A stretch of DNA of 64,000 nucleotides from Aphrophora alni (Eukaryota > Arthropoda > Insecta > Hemiptera > Aphrophoridae): positions 99,715,340 through 99,779,339 of the forward strand of contig OY740772.1 of NCBI GenBank assembly GCA_963513935.1, read 5' to 3'. Positions 13,026 through 21,664 of the stretch are shown here, piece after piece. Position numbers and translations under genes: made by a program. The stretch's first letter is position 1. Each line of letters opens with the position of its first letter. The notes under the pieces were generated by a model that saw only the letters and a list, made by a program, of their open reading frames with translations, was not told the DNA's origin and ran no database searches.

Positions 13026-13723
13026 CAGTAGAGTCCCGCAAACTCAGCGTAATGTGAACCGGAAGTGTGCCGAGTTTGTGGAATGCCGGGTTATCGGGAA
13101 TAAGGGCAAAAAAAAAAATTGTAATTGAAACACCAAAGCGGCGGCGATATCAAACTACTTTGTCGATAGCAGTATCCCATTGTCGGCGGTGTAAAAAACC
13201 CGCTTCACCAAAGCGGCGAGTCAAACGAATTTGTCGATAGCGGTATCCCATTGTCGGCGGCGTAAAAACATTGCGGCATTGGCACCCGTCGGTATAGCAG
13301 ACATACACCTGCAAAAACGTTTGATGGGCCGCTTCTTTTCCACGAATCAATTTAGTATACATTATGGAAAATATAACATTTCTTTTCAGTTTTCTTTGAC
13401 TGGTTATGATCTACGCACTGTATATACCGTAAATATAAGTGAGCTAGTTACGAAAACGGAAGCGTGTGTTGGTTTTGTTTGAGACGCGGTTAAATGTGTT
13501 AAAAAGACTTGACAGAGGGGAATCTGTAAAAAAGCTTTATGACGAGTTTAACGTGGGAAAAGTACCATCCACGATTCGAGCGATCGAAGTTAATGCCCGG
13601 TTTGGGATCTGCCGAACTTTTACGAACATCGCTGTTTTTAGCAATATATTTTTTTTCCTGTCGGGTTTGCCGAGTAATCCGGACTGCCGGGTTATCGAGT
13701 GCCGAGTTTGCGAGACTCTACTG
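13026..13723 (+). mobile_element. Tigger/pogo-type DNA transposon, internally deleted
   Basis: The 698-bp element starts CAGTAGAGTCCCGCAAACTC and ends with the inverse GAGTTTGCGAGACTCTACTG, flanked by TA on both sides (13024-13025 and 13724-13725). The inverted ends extend over roughly 60 bases imperfectly (GGGTTATCG and CGATAACCC motifs). An internal frame from about 13475 reads RLNVLKRLDRGESVKKL, matching the N-terminal helix-turn-helix of Tigger transposases, then stops making sense. The catalytic domain is missing, so the copy is non-autonomous. It also contains a local duplication around 13130-13260 (CACCAAAGCGGCG...GTATCCCATTGTCGGCGG). Confidence 0.85.
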
Positions 13724-13875
13724 TAATTCAGATTCAGCTACTAGACCTAAAGATGGATATTTTGGTTTAAAATGTTTTAAGATTTTGTTGATATTACTTT
13801 TGATAAGCAAATTTACTACATATGAAAATGCAATTACAGTAGTATGATAAATGACATTTAAATGGCATTTAATAC

Positions 13876-14345
13876 CTAAAGGTGAAGTTGAGTCCATTGA
13901 TCAAGATTTTTGAACATTTTTATAGATAATTCAATACATTCCATTGCTGATGAAGTGCATGAATTTACATCAAATCGAGACAATGACGAACCTAGTTTAA
14001 TAGCTGTAGAACAACAAAAAAGTTACTTCTGTGGAAGTGTCATTCTCACAGTATATGTCCTACTAGAGATGCATTAATGTGAGATATAAACTTGTGTTAA
14101 TAAAGGTCAGTATTCTTAGATATGTATGGCAAAGTATTTAAATCGTAAAACATGGAATAAATTTAAATTCCATGTTTATGGTATCCAAGTCACTATACAA
14201 ACTGTATAAATTCAAATAATCATGCAATATAATTACCTGAAAAACACTGTCTTGTGACTTTTGCTGTTTTAGTTAAAACGTGTTTCAGGGCAGTAGTTTC
14301 ATCATCAGTTAAATGGCTCAAATTTAGTTTATCATATTCAAAATA
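13876..14345 (-). CDS. Unidentified host gene, last two exons
   Basis: Exon 14345-14237 follows a TGTGTTAG acceptor and ends at GTAATT. Its only open frame is phase 0 and encodes 36 residues beginning YFEYDKLNLSHLTDDE. Exon 14003-13876 follows a pyrimidine-rich TTGTTCTACAG acceptor. Joined in phase 1 it stays open for 42 codons (including KMFKNLDQW) to a TAG stop at 13876-13878, with an ATTAAA signal just downstream (13868-13873 region). Intron 233 bp. Upstream exons should lie to the right but were not found with confidence. I do not recognise the family. The LSHLTDDE helix is only loosely like several alpha-helical domains. Confidence 0.45.
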
Positions 14346-16095
14346 CTAACACAAACAGCAGTTAACAAATAAATAAACAATAATCTATCCTTCACTGAGT
14401 CGTTTTGTGCACGTCGTCGGTCACGCGAGACACTGAAACTTAAATCCAAAATTTGGCTGCATTTGGCTCTGATTGCAGATGTTCATTTGTTCTTAATAAT
14501 TATTTTAACGTATATGGGAACAATGTCCATGTTTAAACATCTCTTATTAAAATTGATATATGAATTTATTTTGATCAGTTTATTTTTTATAATTATATTA
14601 CCTACTATCACTTACCTTCAAAATAGTCAAATTTTTTATAACTGGTTGCACCACAGCCGTTTTGGCTATTCTGCCATTATTATTAACGAGTGCTCATTAT
14701 CTTCCTGGGTTATTCCCCTTGTCAATCATTAAAATTTAAAATGTTTGTACACATAACATTTAACATTTAAGAAACACTTAATCATTGTTTGGTTCTATCA
14801 CATGTTGCATGTCTTTTGTCCTGAATTTTGACGGTAGGTAAGTCATGGTAATGTAATTATTATTATTAATAGTCGGAAGCAATAATGCAGAAAATTCAAA
14901 AAATGTTAGTATTTATGTTTTAACATAAACTAATACTATGTTAGTTTGACAAGCTTTCAATTTAAATTCAAGTCACTACACAAACTGTACAGAAGTGTAT
15001 AATTATGCAATTTCTATGAAAAATTTGATTTGATTATGATGGCAATAAGTTTATTATGACAAAATCAGAAAATTAATTGATGGATTTTTTTAAGCTAAAA
15101 AATCTCTCGATTGTCATCACCCTATAAAAAAGTAAGAAAAGAAGATAAAATAAAAATCTTAGCACTCGAAAACTTTAATAGGGTCAGAAGAGAACAAGAG
15201 TTGGTCAAGAGAGACCTGATAGGAAAAATAAAGGCAAGGAATATAACCAAAGACTACTGAAACAAGTCAAAATGATGCAAATATAATGTTTTAAATAAAT
15301 CATTTTATATCAAAAATGTAATGTAAATAAAAAATGTTTGAATACGACAACGCCTAGCGGCAGACTCGCGAACTATGTTATAAATTAAGCAAGCCTAAAT
15401 TAAAACAAATTCCCGAACGAATATGAGAAATAACTTAATACCACTACATTTTACCTAAACCTAGACTATATAAATTAAAGGCCTAAACATCTCGGTTATC
15501 TAATAAAAGTAACAAAACGGCAGTAGAAAGTCAAAAAGAAACTTTTAGAAGCAAAATTTTCCAACACAGAAATGACCGCCGCCTTAGAATAATAGCGTCA
15601 GAGAAATTGAAATAGTAATAAAACCATGATAGCTACGACCAAATAAACTTGGCCTATGGAAGAAACAGTTATTTCTACATAAAATTTGTCACCTGAATTA
15701 ATATCAAAAACTTCAGAATAATTAGGTATTTACATAAATACGACAAAAGTTCGAAATTCAAAGATGGCTGTCTAGATCCGTGTTGGACACATATTTTAGA
15801 ATGATCCAGTCATGTGATCAAAACAGTTTTAAAAATGATGTATTCTTATTTTAATTATATATATATTTTGAATTGTTACAATATCTTGTGAATAAATGTG
15901 GACTTGTAAGAGGTTAAAAATTCATGCTGTGTAGGTGTTCGGTGAGATAATCGAGATCAAAACATTTGCTACAGATTGGAAAAGTCTTATTATTTTTTAA
16001 CATCTCAAAAAGATCATAAGCTTTGTTATTCAGCTTATCGTTCATTTGATCAACACATTTCTGTTATTGAGATGTTTTTAAGTTTCTTATTTTTG
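14346..16095. other. AT-rich region, few recognisable elements
   Basis: Apart from the dispersed repeat at 15100-15270 I see no transposon ends and no convincing exon. A donor-like CTTAC on the plus strand at 14590-14595 (minus-strand GTAAG) follows a short open minus-strand stretch that could be an upstream exon of the 14.3-kb gene, but no suitable acceptor was found. Confidence 0.4.
15100..15270 (+). repeat. Dispersed ~170-bp repeat, copy 3
   Basis: Shares GATTGTCATCACCCTATAAAA at the start and ACAAGAGTTGGTCAAGAGAG in the middle with copies 4 and 5. The shared order and spacing show one family. Confidence 0.75.
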
Positions 16096-16099
16096 TTTA

Positions 16100-16385
16100 T
16101 AATATCAGTGCTTGTTTTGATTTTTGTTACCTTCTTCCTCAAATCATCTACAGCTTCATTCCCCTCCAATCCCACATAAGAAGGAATCCACTGTATTGCA
16201 ATATTTTACACTTTGTTTTTTGGGCTATCATTATTAGGTATTGCTTGCAGTGAGTTTTTGGATTTGACTAGGATAAAAATATTTGTGTTCGGCCATGGTC
16301 TTACAATAAAATTAGCTGTTGAAAATCTTCATTTATGGATAGTAATTCTGCTTCAAAAAATGTTGAATTGCTACATAATGCAAAA
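16100..16385 (-). pseudogene. RNase H domain relic of a retrotransposon
   Basis: The minus strand reads SKNSLQAIPNNDSPKNK, a stop codon, then IQWIPSYVGLEGNEAVDDL. This is the characteristic end of the RNase H domain of non-LTR (and some LTR) retrotransposons, which degrades the RNA strand after reverse transcription. At least one stop and probable frame changes upstream (FFEAELLSI piece near 16340-16370) show it is dead. Only the last third of the domain is readable. Confidence 0.75.
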
Positions 16386-16419
16386 TAGTGAGAGAAGTGG
16401 TTTGCAACGGTAGGGAAAG

Positions 16420-17105
16420 TATTGGGATTGCATTTGGGGAGGGGTACGATTTGGGTGGTCCGCGGATCTACTTTGGTAATGTATTACCGGGTCCCGATCG
16501 CGTGGTAAAATTAATTAAGTACACTGGGCGAATCTCAACTCAGGCTAGCCATTTTTGACAAGTATTACTAGAAACTAATTTACTTAAAATAAGAGAATTA
16601 CACTAATACTAATATTAATATTAACTACACTGTATTGCAACAACATGTCGGTCTATAGCAGGGCCTAACGTAGCCGCGTATAGTTCGACTAATAATTTTA
16701 CGATATTCCAAAAGTCGCGATGCGCCCAGATATAAACCCAAGGGCCGAACGGCCCTATTCCTTTGGGTTTAGCAAGGCATAATAGAAATTGCGCACAAAA
16801 ATATAATTAGGAAGATCGCTGAAGACGTCCTTAGTCACAGCTGTCTCGAGCACTACTCTTTTCTTATCAGCTGGCCGGGCGGATATGTGCAGATTCACGA
16901 AGGAGAGGGGGAGTGGTGGTAATCACCACAGTTTACAATGTATTTTCGCTCCCGTTTGAGAACATAATAATAATAATTTGTAAAAATTATTGAAATAACT
17001 ATGAAATACAATCTTACACATAAAAAAAATAATAAATAAAAAAAAATGCTAATTTTCAGAAACGTCAGTAAATATTTAGGTCTTGTATGATTCACGCATG
17101 TAATA
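16420..17105. other. Left border zone of the Polinton, no gene
   Basis: Base composition changes here from AT-rich to mixed. The 3' end of the capsid gene is replaced at about 17105 by AT-rich non-coding sequence. No Polinton terminal inverted repeat was matched with the right end (30.3-30.8 kb), so the left end of the element has probably been lost. A hairpin lies at 16735-16769. Confidence 0.4.
16735..16769. repeat. Compound hairpin
   Basis: An outer AACCCA/TGGGTT arm pair encloses an inner GGGCCG/CGGCCC arm pair with a two-base loop. It is the strongest short inverted repeat in this zone. Whether it belongs to the Polinton end or to flanking DNA is unknown. Confidence 0.6.
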
Positions 17106-17878
17106 CAATTGTTGAAAACGTGTATACATTTCGTTTTGACCGTCCACGATAATTGACTAGTCTGAGGTAGGGTTGGAAACTCGTAAACTTCCCACGAACG
17201 GAAGGGTACGTGAATGGGGCTGTCTCGTTCGATCATTTTCAAAATTTTCAATCTATAGGCATCAGTCACCGTCAGGTGAGGAACCCTCCAATGTATCGTG
17301 GTTATTTCGAGTTTTATTTCCGTAGCATCGTCACTGTAAACAGCGTTCAAATCACTCGACGAACGCAAAAGTATGAGTTCCTGTTTCACGTTGACAACTA
17401 TCCTCTTGTAGTCTTCAAAAAGACCCATTAACATTTTCAACGGGACGCAGAGTGTAAAGTCTGACGTCACAGCTTTCACTTCTCCAGCCCCTAACCAACC
17501 GGCATTGCCAAGTTTATTCTTTTCACTCTCACGCAACGACAAAAGATTTTTCAGTGTACTCGTGATGCCTACATTTCTCGTACAGTCCACTTCGCCGGCG
17601 GATATCTCGTAACGTATATCGTCAAAGAGAAAAACCACAGCGTTATTGACCAACTTGACCGTAGCAGCTCCACCAGTCGCCGTTGTTCAACTTACTTTAC
17701 CCTTTATATACAGTTGACTTTCAAACGGTGACGTCATCACGTCCTGTTGATTTATGGGAATACGAATTTCATCGTTATTACCATACGTTGACGACGCATA
17801 AGGTCTATGCGAATGGTATTCCAGACCACTGATGACGTCATTGTACTCTGCAGCACTATCGATTGCCAACAGTTCCAT
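16895..17878 (-). pseudogene. Polinton major capsid protein (double jelly-roll type), broken
   Basis: The ATG at 17878 opens 63 codons with a conserved SDEIRI-like NNDEIRIPINQQD block, stopped by TGA at 17687-17689. The same frame then continues with VNNAVVFLFDDIRYEI, FTLCVPLKMLMG, a KQELILLRSSSDLNAVY block and FRSWEVYEFPTLP, the hallmark series of the DJR-like capsid protein of insect Polintons. Similarity ends near 17110, after WTVKTK, and the frame runs into AT-rich sequence to 16895. The second jelly roll is therefore missing. The protein would form the hexagonal capsid shell. Last in the gene row. A TATA-like box at 17985 and a TCAGTA initiator at 17956 precede it. Confidence 0.75.
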
Positions 17879-17948
17879 TTTTCACTTTAAAACCTAAAGC
17901 TCTCAGGAGCAAGATATTTCGTCGTGTTAACTCGACCGAGGGTTGATG

Positions 17949-17986
17949 TATACTGATGCATGTCTGTGTACGACCGCTATTAATAA
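17949..17986 (-). promoter_or_regulatory. Core promoter of the major capsid gene
   Basis: On the minus strand TATTAAT begins at 17985 and TCAGTA places its A (+1) at 17954, 31 bases downstream. The box is weak, and the leader to the ATG at 17878 would be 76 bases. Same spacing as upstream of the polymerase, integrase, ATPase and metalloprotease genes. Confidence 0.4.
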
Positions 17987-18394
17987 CGAGACCCATTTCC
18001 CTTACGTAAATGTAGTCTGACAGAGACTGTTTCACCTCTGAAATCTATAGGAGCACCGTTCTGATCAGTTAGACGTACGGTTATGTTATGAATATTTTTC
18101 ACCTTGACAGGTAGATATATGATTGTCGGTGGAGTGTTGACAATCTTGTAACCGGGCGGTACTTGAGGATAAAACTCGTGCATAACGTGAGACTATACCG
18201 TTCTGAAAGGAACCTGTCACAATGTTACATTCTATGCGAATCACATTCACTTTAATAATATCGACCGGTAAATCAGATTCGTGTTTAGTAATAGCTTCCA
18301 ATTTACGGCTCTTAAAACCGAGTAATTTTCCGATAGAATCGTCGTTGTCGAAATGAATCGTTGCAGAACACTTAATCTCCGCTTTAAGTGTATT
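17980..18394 (-). pseudogene. Polinton conserved protein, candidate minor capsid (penton) protein, broken
   Basis: From about 18394 the minus strand reads NTLKAEIKC, then DDSIGKLLGFKSR, HESDLPVDIIKVN and ECNIVTGSFQNG. After a one-base frame change near 18185-18200 it continues HEFYPQVPPGYKIV, IYLPVKVKNI, LTDQNGAPIDFRGE and VRLHL to TAA at 17980. This order is a strongly conserved protein seen in many arthropod Polinton-like elements. I take it as the single-jelly-roll minor capsid protein, but that assignment is inference. The 5' part is absent: the gene abuts the metalloprotease with no intervening start, which indicates a deletion. The major capsid gene follows after 102 bp. Confidence 0.6.
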
Positions 18395-19560
18395 AACACA
18401 TAACTATTATCGTACAACACCATCGTCATACCCCCATTATCACTTAGTACAACGTTTATGTGACTTTTTATCTTTCTACCAAGCCAATCTTCGAGTTTAT
18501 ACATGTACTTTTTTCGTAGACTAGGATAGTTGATGGTGTATACAGACGTATTTGCTATTAAAGCTATATCGCTATTGGGTGTCTGATAAATCGAGTCAAT
18601 ACATACAAAGTCTCTCGGTAAATAATCCAACCAGTCTGTTATCAATTCGGGTACTATATTTCGTACTCTTTTCGTCTCGTCCAAAGCTATTATCCACACG
18701 TATTTCTCGTAAAACAGATATATATGTTTATTAGCTATAAACACTGTATTGATTTTACGTCTTATTTTACATAGATCAGGGGGAGAAACGGGTGACTTGG
18801 GGGTAGTAACGACAATTTGTGGGGGTGGTTTTGTTGTTGTCGTTGTTGGCCGTGGAGTTGTCGTGGTAGTGGTAATGGTCGTGGTCGTTGTGAGAGGTCC
18901 GTATAACTGTTGTATACTGGAAATAGTGTCAGGGGAGAGATCTACCTGATACATATCTGTAATGTTTCTAGGTAGAATAGAATAACGAAACATTGTGGAG
19001 GTGTAACTAGGAGAATGGTGTAGGCCTATTGCGTGTCCAATTTCGTGTAAAAGGACCGTATAGAATGATTGATGACTATTTGAGGGCCGTTTCATACTAA
19101 AGTCCCAATTTTCCTCCATATCGAAATGAATTTCCGTCTGCTTTGTGGTCAGTGTAGGTAGAGTTGCGTGTGCAAGGGCCGAACCGCCGAAATCACTAAA
19201 ACACTTATTACCACCGTTGACCAAATTAATATGATCCTTTTCACCAAAAGAAATGACTATATTGGGTAGTGAGCTGTCGCGAAAAAATTTCAAATTGGAA
19301 TGTCGACTCCAAAGATCGAAAGCGTACTGTACAGTTTTCATTTGTTCACGATTACCGGTACCGTACATGTACCACGTTAGCGTAGTATTTATCCATCTAA
19401 ATTGTCCCGACGCGTCGAGTGGGTTAACACTATCGTTATAGCCACAATATCCATAACCTGCTACATCTACTGTTTCAGGTGTAGTACTGTTGCTGAAATC
19501 TTCAGCGAGACTTGTGCTGCAACAGAGTACAAAGACGACAACCGCTTCGGTCAAAGTCAT
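18247..19560 (-). CDS. Matrix metalloprotease with hemopexin-type repeats, C-terminally truncated
   Basis: ATG at 19560 starts a signal peptide (about residues 1-19, hydrophobic VVVFVLCC). A CGYND motif follows at about residue 40, resembling a degenerate cysteine switch, with almost no other prodomain. The catalytic domain contains HEIGHAIGLHHS (zinc ligands HExxHxxGxxH) and a downstream TMF Met-turn. A Thr/Pro linker (about residues 225-260, many TTTTT) leads to a hemopexin-like region opening with DLC, of which roughly two and a half blades remain. After about 18400 the frame runs on through capsid-gene sequence out of frame, ending at 18247, so the natural C-terminus is lost. The product would be a secreted or virion-associated zinc endopeptidase. 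Baculoviruses of the granulovirus group carry comparable proteases. It has its own TATA and initiator. Confidence 0.85.
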   Translation of the reverse strand: MTLTEAVVVFVLCCSTSLAEDFSNSTTPETVDVAGYGYCGYNDSVNPLDASGQFRWINTTLTWYMYGTGNREQMKTVQYAFDLWSRHSNLKFFRDSSLPNIVISFGEKDHINLVNGGNKCFSDFGGSALAHATLPTLTTKQTEIHFDMEENWDFSMKRPSNSHQSFYTVLLHEIGHAIGLHHSPSYTSTMFRYSILPRNITDMYQVDLSPDTISSIQQLYGPLTTTTTITTTTTTPRPTTTTTKPPPQIVVTTPKSPVSPPDLCKIRRKINTVFIANKHIYLFYEKYVWIIALDETKRVRNIVPELITDWLDYLPRDFVCIDSIYQTPNSDIALIANTSVYTINYPSLRKKYMYKLEDWLGRKIKSHINVVLSDNGGMTMVLYDNSYVLIHLKRRLSVLQRFISTTTILSENYSVLRAVNWKLLLNTNLIYRSILLK

Positions 19561-19566
19561 ATTTAC

Positions 19567-19600
19567 AAATGAGAGTGAATCCAAATGTTTAGATTTATAA
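19567..19600 (-). promoter_or_regulatory. Core promoter of the metalloprotease gene
   Basis: On the minus strand TATAAAT starts at 19599 and TCATTT, a perfect TCAKTY initiator, has its A at 19570, 29 bases downstream. The ATG follows ten bases after +1, so the leader would be very short. Confidence 0.6.
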
Positions 19601-19651
19601 GAGTACTTATTCCTTAGCGCTTGAACCCCATAGTGATCTCCAGTTCATTAC

Positions 19652-20701
19652 TCAGTCTTTGGAAACATCCACTTTACTGTATTCCCTCTTAATAACACGA
19701 GCGAATTCGATAAGTTCCGATTTACTGTACGCCTTAAAAATATTTTCCAACACTTTTATAGAGTCAGCTAATTGTGTCACTGTAATTGCATCCGTATCAA
19801 CACCGCCTTTGGCGACATTACAAATACGTTTCCCCTCGGTATTAAAACAGTCGTCGTCGCCATTTTTCAACAATACATTGTTCCTTATCCACGTCTCTAA
19901 TTCGTGAGTGTATTTTTTCAACTGTCTTAAATTCACTACATCTATATCGTCAACGGCATCGGCTACGCTAGTTATCCTCTTATTTTCAGCACTGAAAACC
20001 GATTCACCGGATGTCGATGATTGGTGTAGATTTACAGTATTTTCCATGAGGAAAATTAAAGTGACAGCATCATCGGCGTAGATGGGAGAACCGTCATTTG
20101 CAATTCGTCGTTGAAGAAAATAATACGCCATATGGTCAGATATAATACTTTTATTGTCAACATACATCTTATTAGCCGCATCCTTCTTACTAAAGGGCAA
20201 CTTTAAATTACAGATTCTAGTGTTACAAGCATCAAAGGCCCCCTCTTCCACCTCAGCGCTCCCCTCAACATTTTTCAAGATAAAGTTTTTCTTTGCGTAT
20301 GCTATGTTGACGGCATCACCGTCGTCTATAGACTCACCTACATCTTGTATTCGACTCTGTTTAACGGAATAGTCGGTCATAAGTTTAATCAGTATTAACA
20401 ATTCGAGATATCCTCTCGTTACGGCGTCATCGGTATCTTTAGTCTGACCCAGACCGCCTAAGGGTATGCCCTTTGTGTGATATTTTTGTGTGACTTTATC
20501 AAAGGTTAGGCCTATACACGTCTTCTCCACAGTGTCGAGATTTACAGCATCTTTTTCCGTTAGAGGAGCGGCTACATTACGCAAGAGTTTACCCTTTATA
20601 TCGTAATTCCCCTCAGGGGTAAGGTCGTACTCTCTAACTATCGATTGGGTGGAGGGTAAAGCCCTTCTCACCGAATAACGTCCGAACTTGTCGACACTCA
20701 T
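19652..20701 (-). CDS. Tail-fibre-like repeat protein of the Polinton
   Basis: Intact 349-residue frame from ATG 20701. It is built of about seven imperfect repeats of 37-50 residues, each with an IxN/IxxV strand, a short loop and a (D)DAVxxxYL/M helix cap. Examples are LLRNVAAPLTEKDAVN (residue 39), RIQDVGESIDDGDAVN (117), RICNLKLPFSKKDAAN (162) and KRICNVAKGGVDTDAI (291). This repeat resembles those of phage tail fibres and of fibre-like proteins, suggesting a trimeric spike or attachment protein (inference). Its ATG overlaps the TGA of the preceding gene (ATGA at 20698-20701), so the two are probably translated from one transcript. It is one of the few undamaged genes in the element. Confidence 0.6.
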   Translation of the reverse strand: MSVDKFGRYSVRRALPSTQSIVREYDLTPEGNYDIKGKLLRNVAAPLTEKDAVNLDTVEKTCIGLTFDKVTQKYHTKGIPLGGLGQTKDTDDAVTRGYLELLILIKLMTDYSVKQSRIQDVGESIDDGDAVNIAYAKKNFILKNVEGSAEVEEGAFDACNTRICNLKLPFSKKDAANKMYVDNKSIISDHMAYYFLQRRIANDGSPIYADDAVTLIFLMENTVNLHQSSTSGESVFSAENKRITSVADAVDDIDVVNLRQLKKYTHELETWIRNNVLLKNGDDDCFNTEGKRICNVAKGGVDTDAITVTQLADSIKVLENIFKAYSKSELIEFARVIKREYSKVDVSKD

Positions 20702-21657
20702 CGTATCAATGACCGTATCTTTCTATTTCCCGAACCTTTTATGAATCCGGCCTCTCGTAGTTCTTCAACGATGGAGGATATTTCATTTGTGTGACCCGTG
20801 TGTCCGGCATCGTGAGATGACAATAAAAGTCTCAGTCTGTCACACAACTCATTCGGATCGTCCCAGTAAGAATATCCTCTCCCGCTAACTGTTTTAGGAG
20901 GGAATAACTGCTCTATAATGTTTTTATATTTCAAAGATCTGTTACGATAAACTTGTCCGTTCGGAACGTATAATCTTTTGTGTGCACTGGATCTCACACA
21001 GATATCTCTATACGCTCGTAAATCGGCCTCGGTATATATTTCATCATCGGGTATACGCTTAAACACCAACTTGTACAGTCCGGGCGTCCCTTTATAGTGT
21101 ATTTCATCGATTATAATTTTACCATCGTCCGACAACTGAAGAGTCTTGTTACCGATTGTCATAGAGTTGTCTTAGATTTTCGGTCCGTAACTGTGATCTA
21201 TAATTCGACTACAGGCGGTATCTTTCATCATTATGAGCATATATTTTCGTGCCAGTGGATGTTTGAAATTACTGTTTACCCATTTTTCAGATACACTTTG
21301 CCCTTCAAGTGTGGACAATAGTTCCCTTACACTGGGCTGCGGTTGGTCCGGGGTCTCTGCAACTATTTCGGTATCCATAAAACTAGGAGAACCCCACACA
21401 TCTCCCTCCCCCTCCTCCACCTCCTCCCCCTCATCCCCTTCCCTCTCCTCAGGAGTGATCTCGTTCTTTACCTCGGCTTTGACATCCGGTGCAGATGGCG
21501 AACCCTTTATTTTCGACAACTCTTTGAGTATGGGGCTATATTTTTTTGTGAGTATTAGTTCAGAGTCTACGTTACCGTATCGCATTCGACGATATTTTCT
21601 CTTGATAACGTCCTTCAATCGTGCAATCTCCATCGTTAGTACGTGTCGATCAGACAT
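20698..21657 (-). pseudogene. DUF8207-type Polinton protein, split by an in-frame stop
   Basis: Two open segments in the same reading frame: 21657-21172 (161 residues, basic RLKDVIKRKYRRMRYG start, an acidic Glu/Gly stretch at residues 70-86, and a SYGPKI end) and 21171-20698 (conserved KGTPGLYKLVF, AHKRLYVPNG, YSYWDDPNELCDRLRLL and EISSIVEELREAGFI). In the many insect relatives I know these form one protein, joined at a YGP...TPGLY region. Here a single TAA at 21172-21174 separates them with no shift of frame. Function unknown, probably a core or virion protein. The ATG is seven bases after the stop of the glycosyltransferase-like gene, consistent with one transcription unit. Confidence 0.75.
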
Positions 21658-21664
21658 CCCAACC

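Noticed and set aside
13925..14074. Plus-strand exon-like frame ending in TAA with AATAAA downstream
   Set aside because: The minus strand of the same segment has a stronger acceptor and a phase-matched partner exon at 14237-14345, so the plus-strand frame is probably a shadow.
18749..18949. Plus-strand frame rich in Val/Gly
   Set aside because: It is the complement of the Thr/Pro linker of the metalloprotease.
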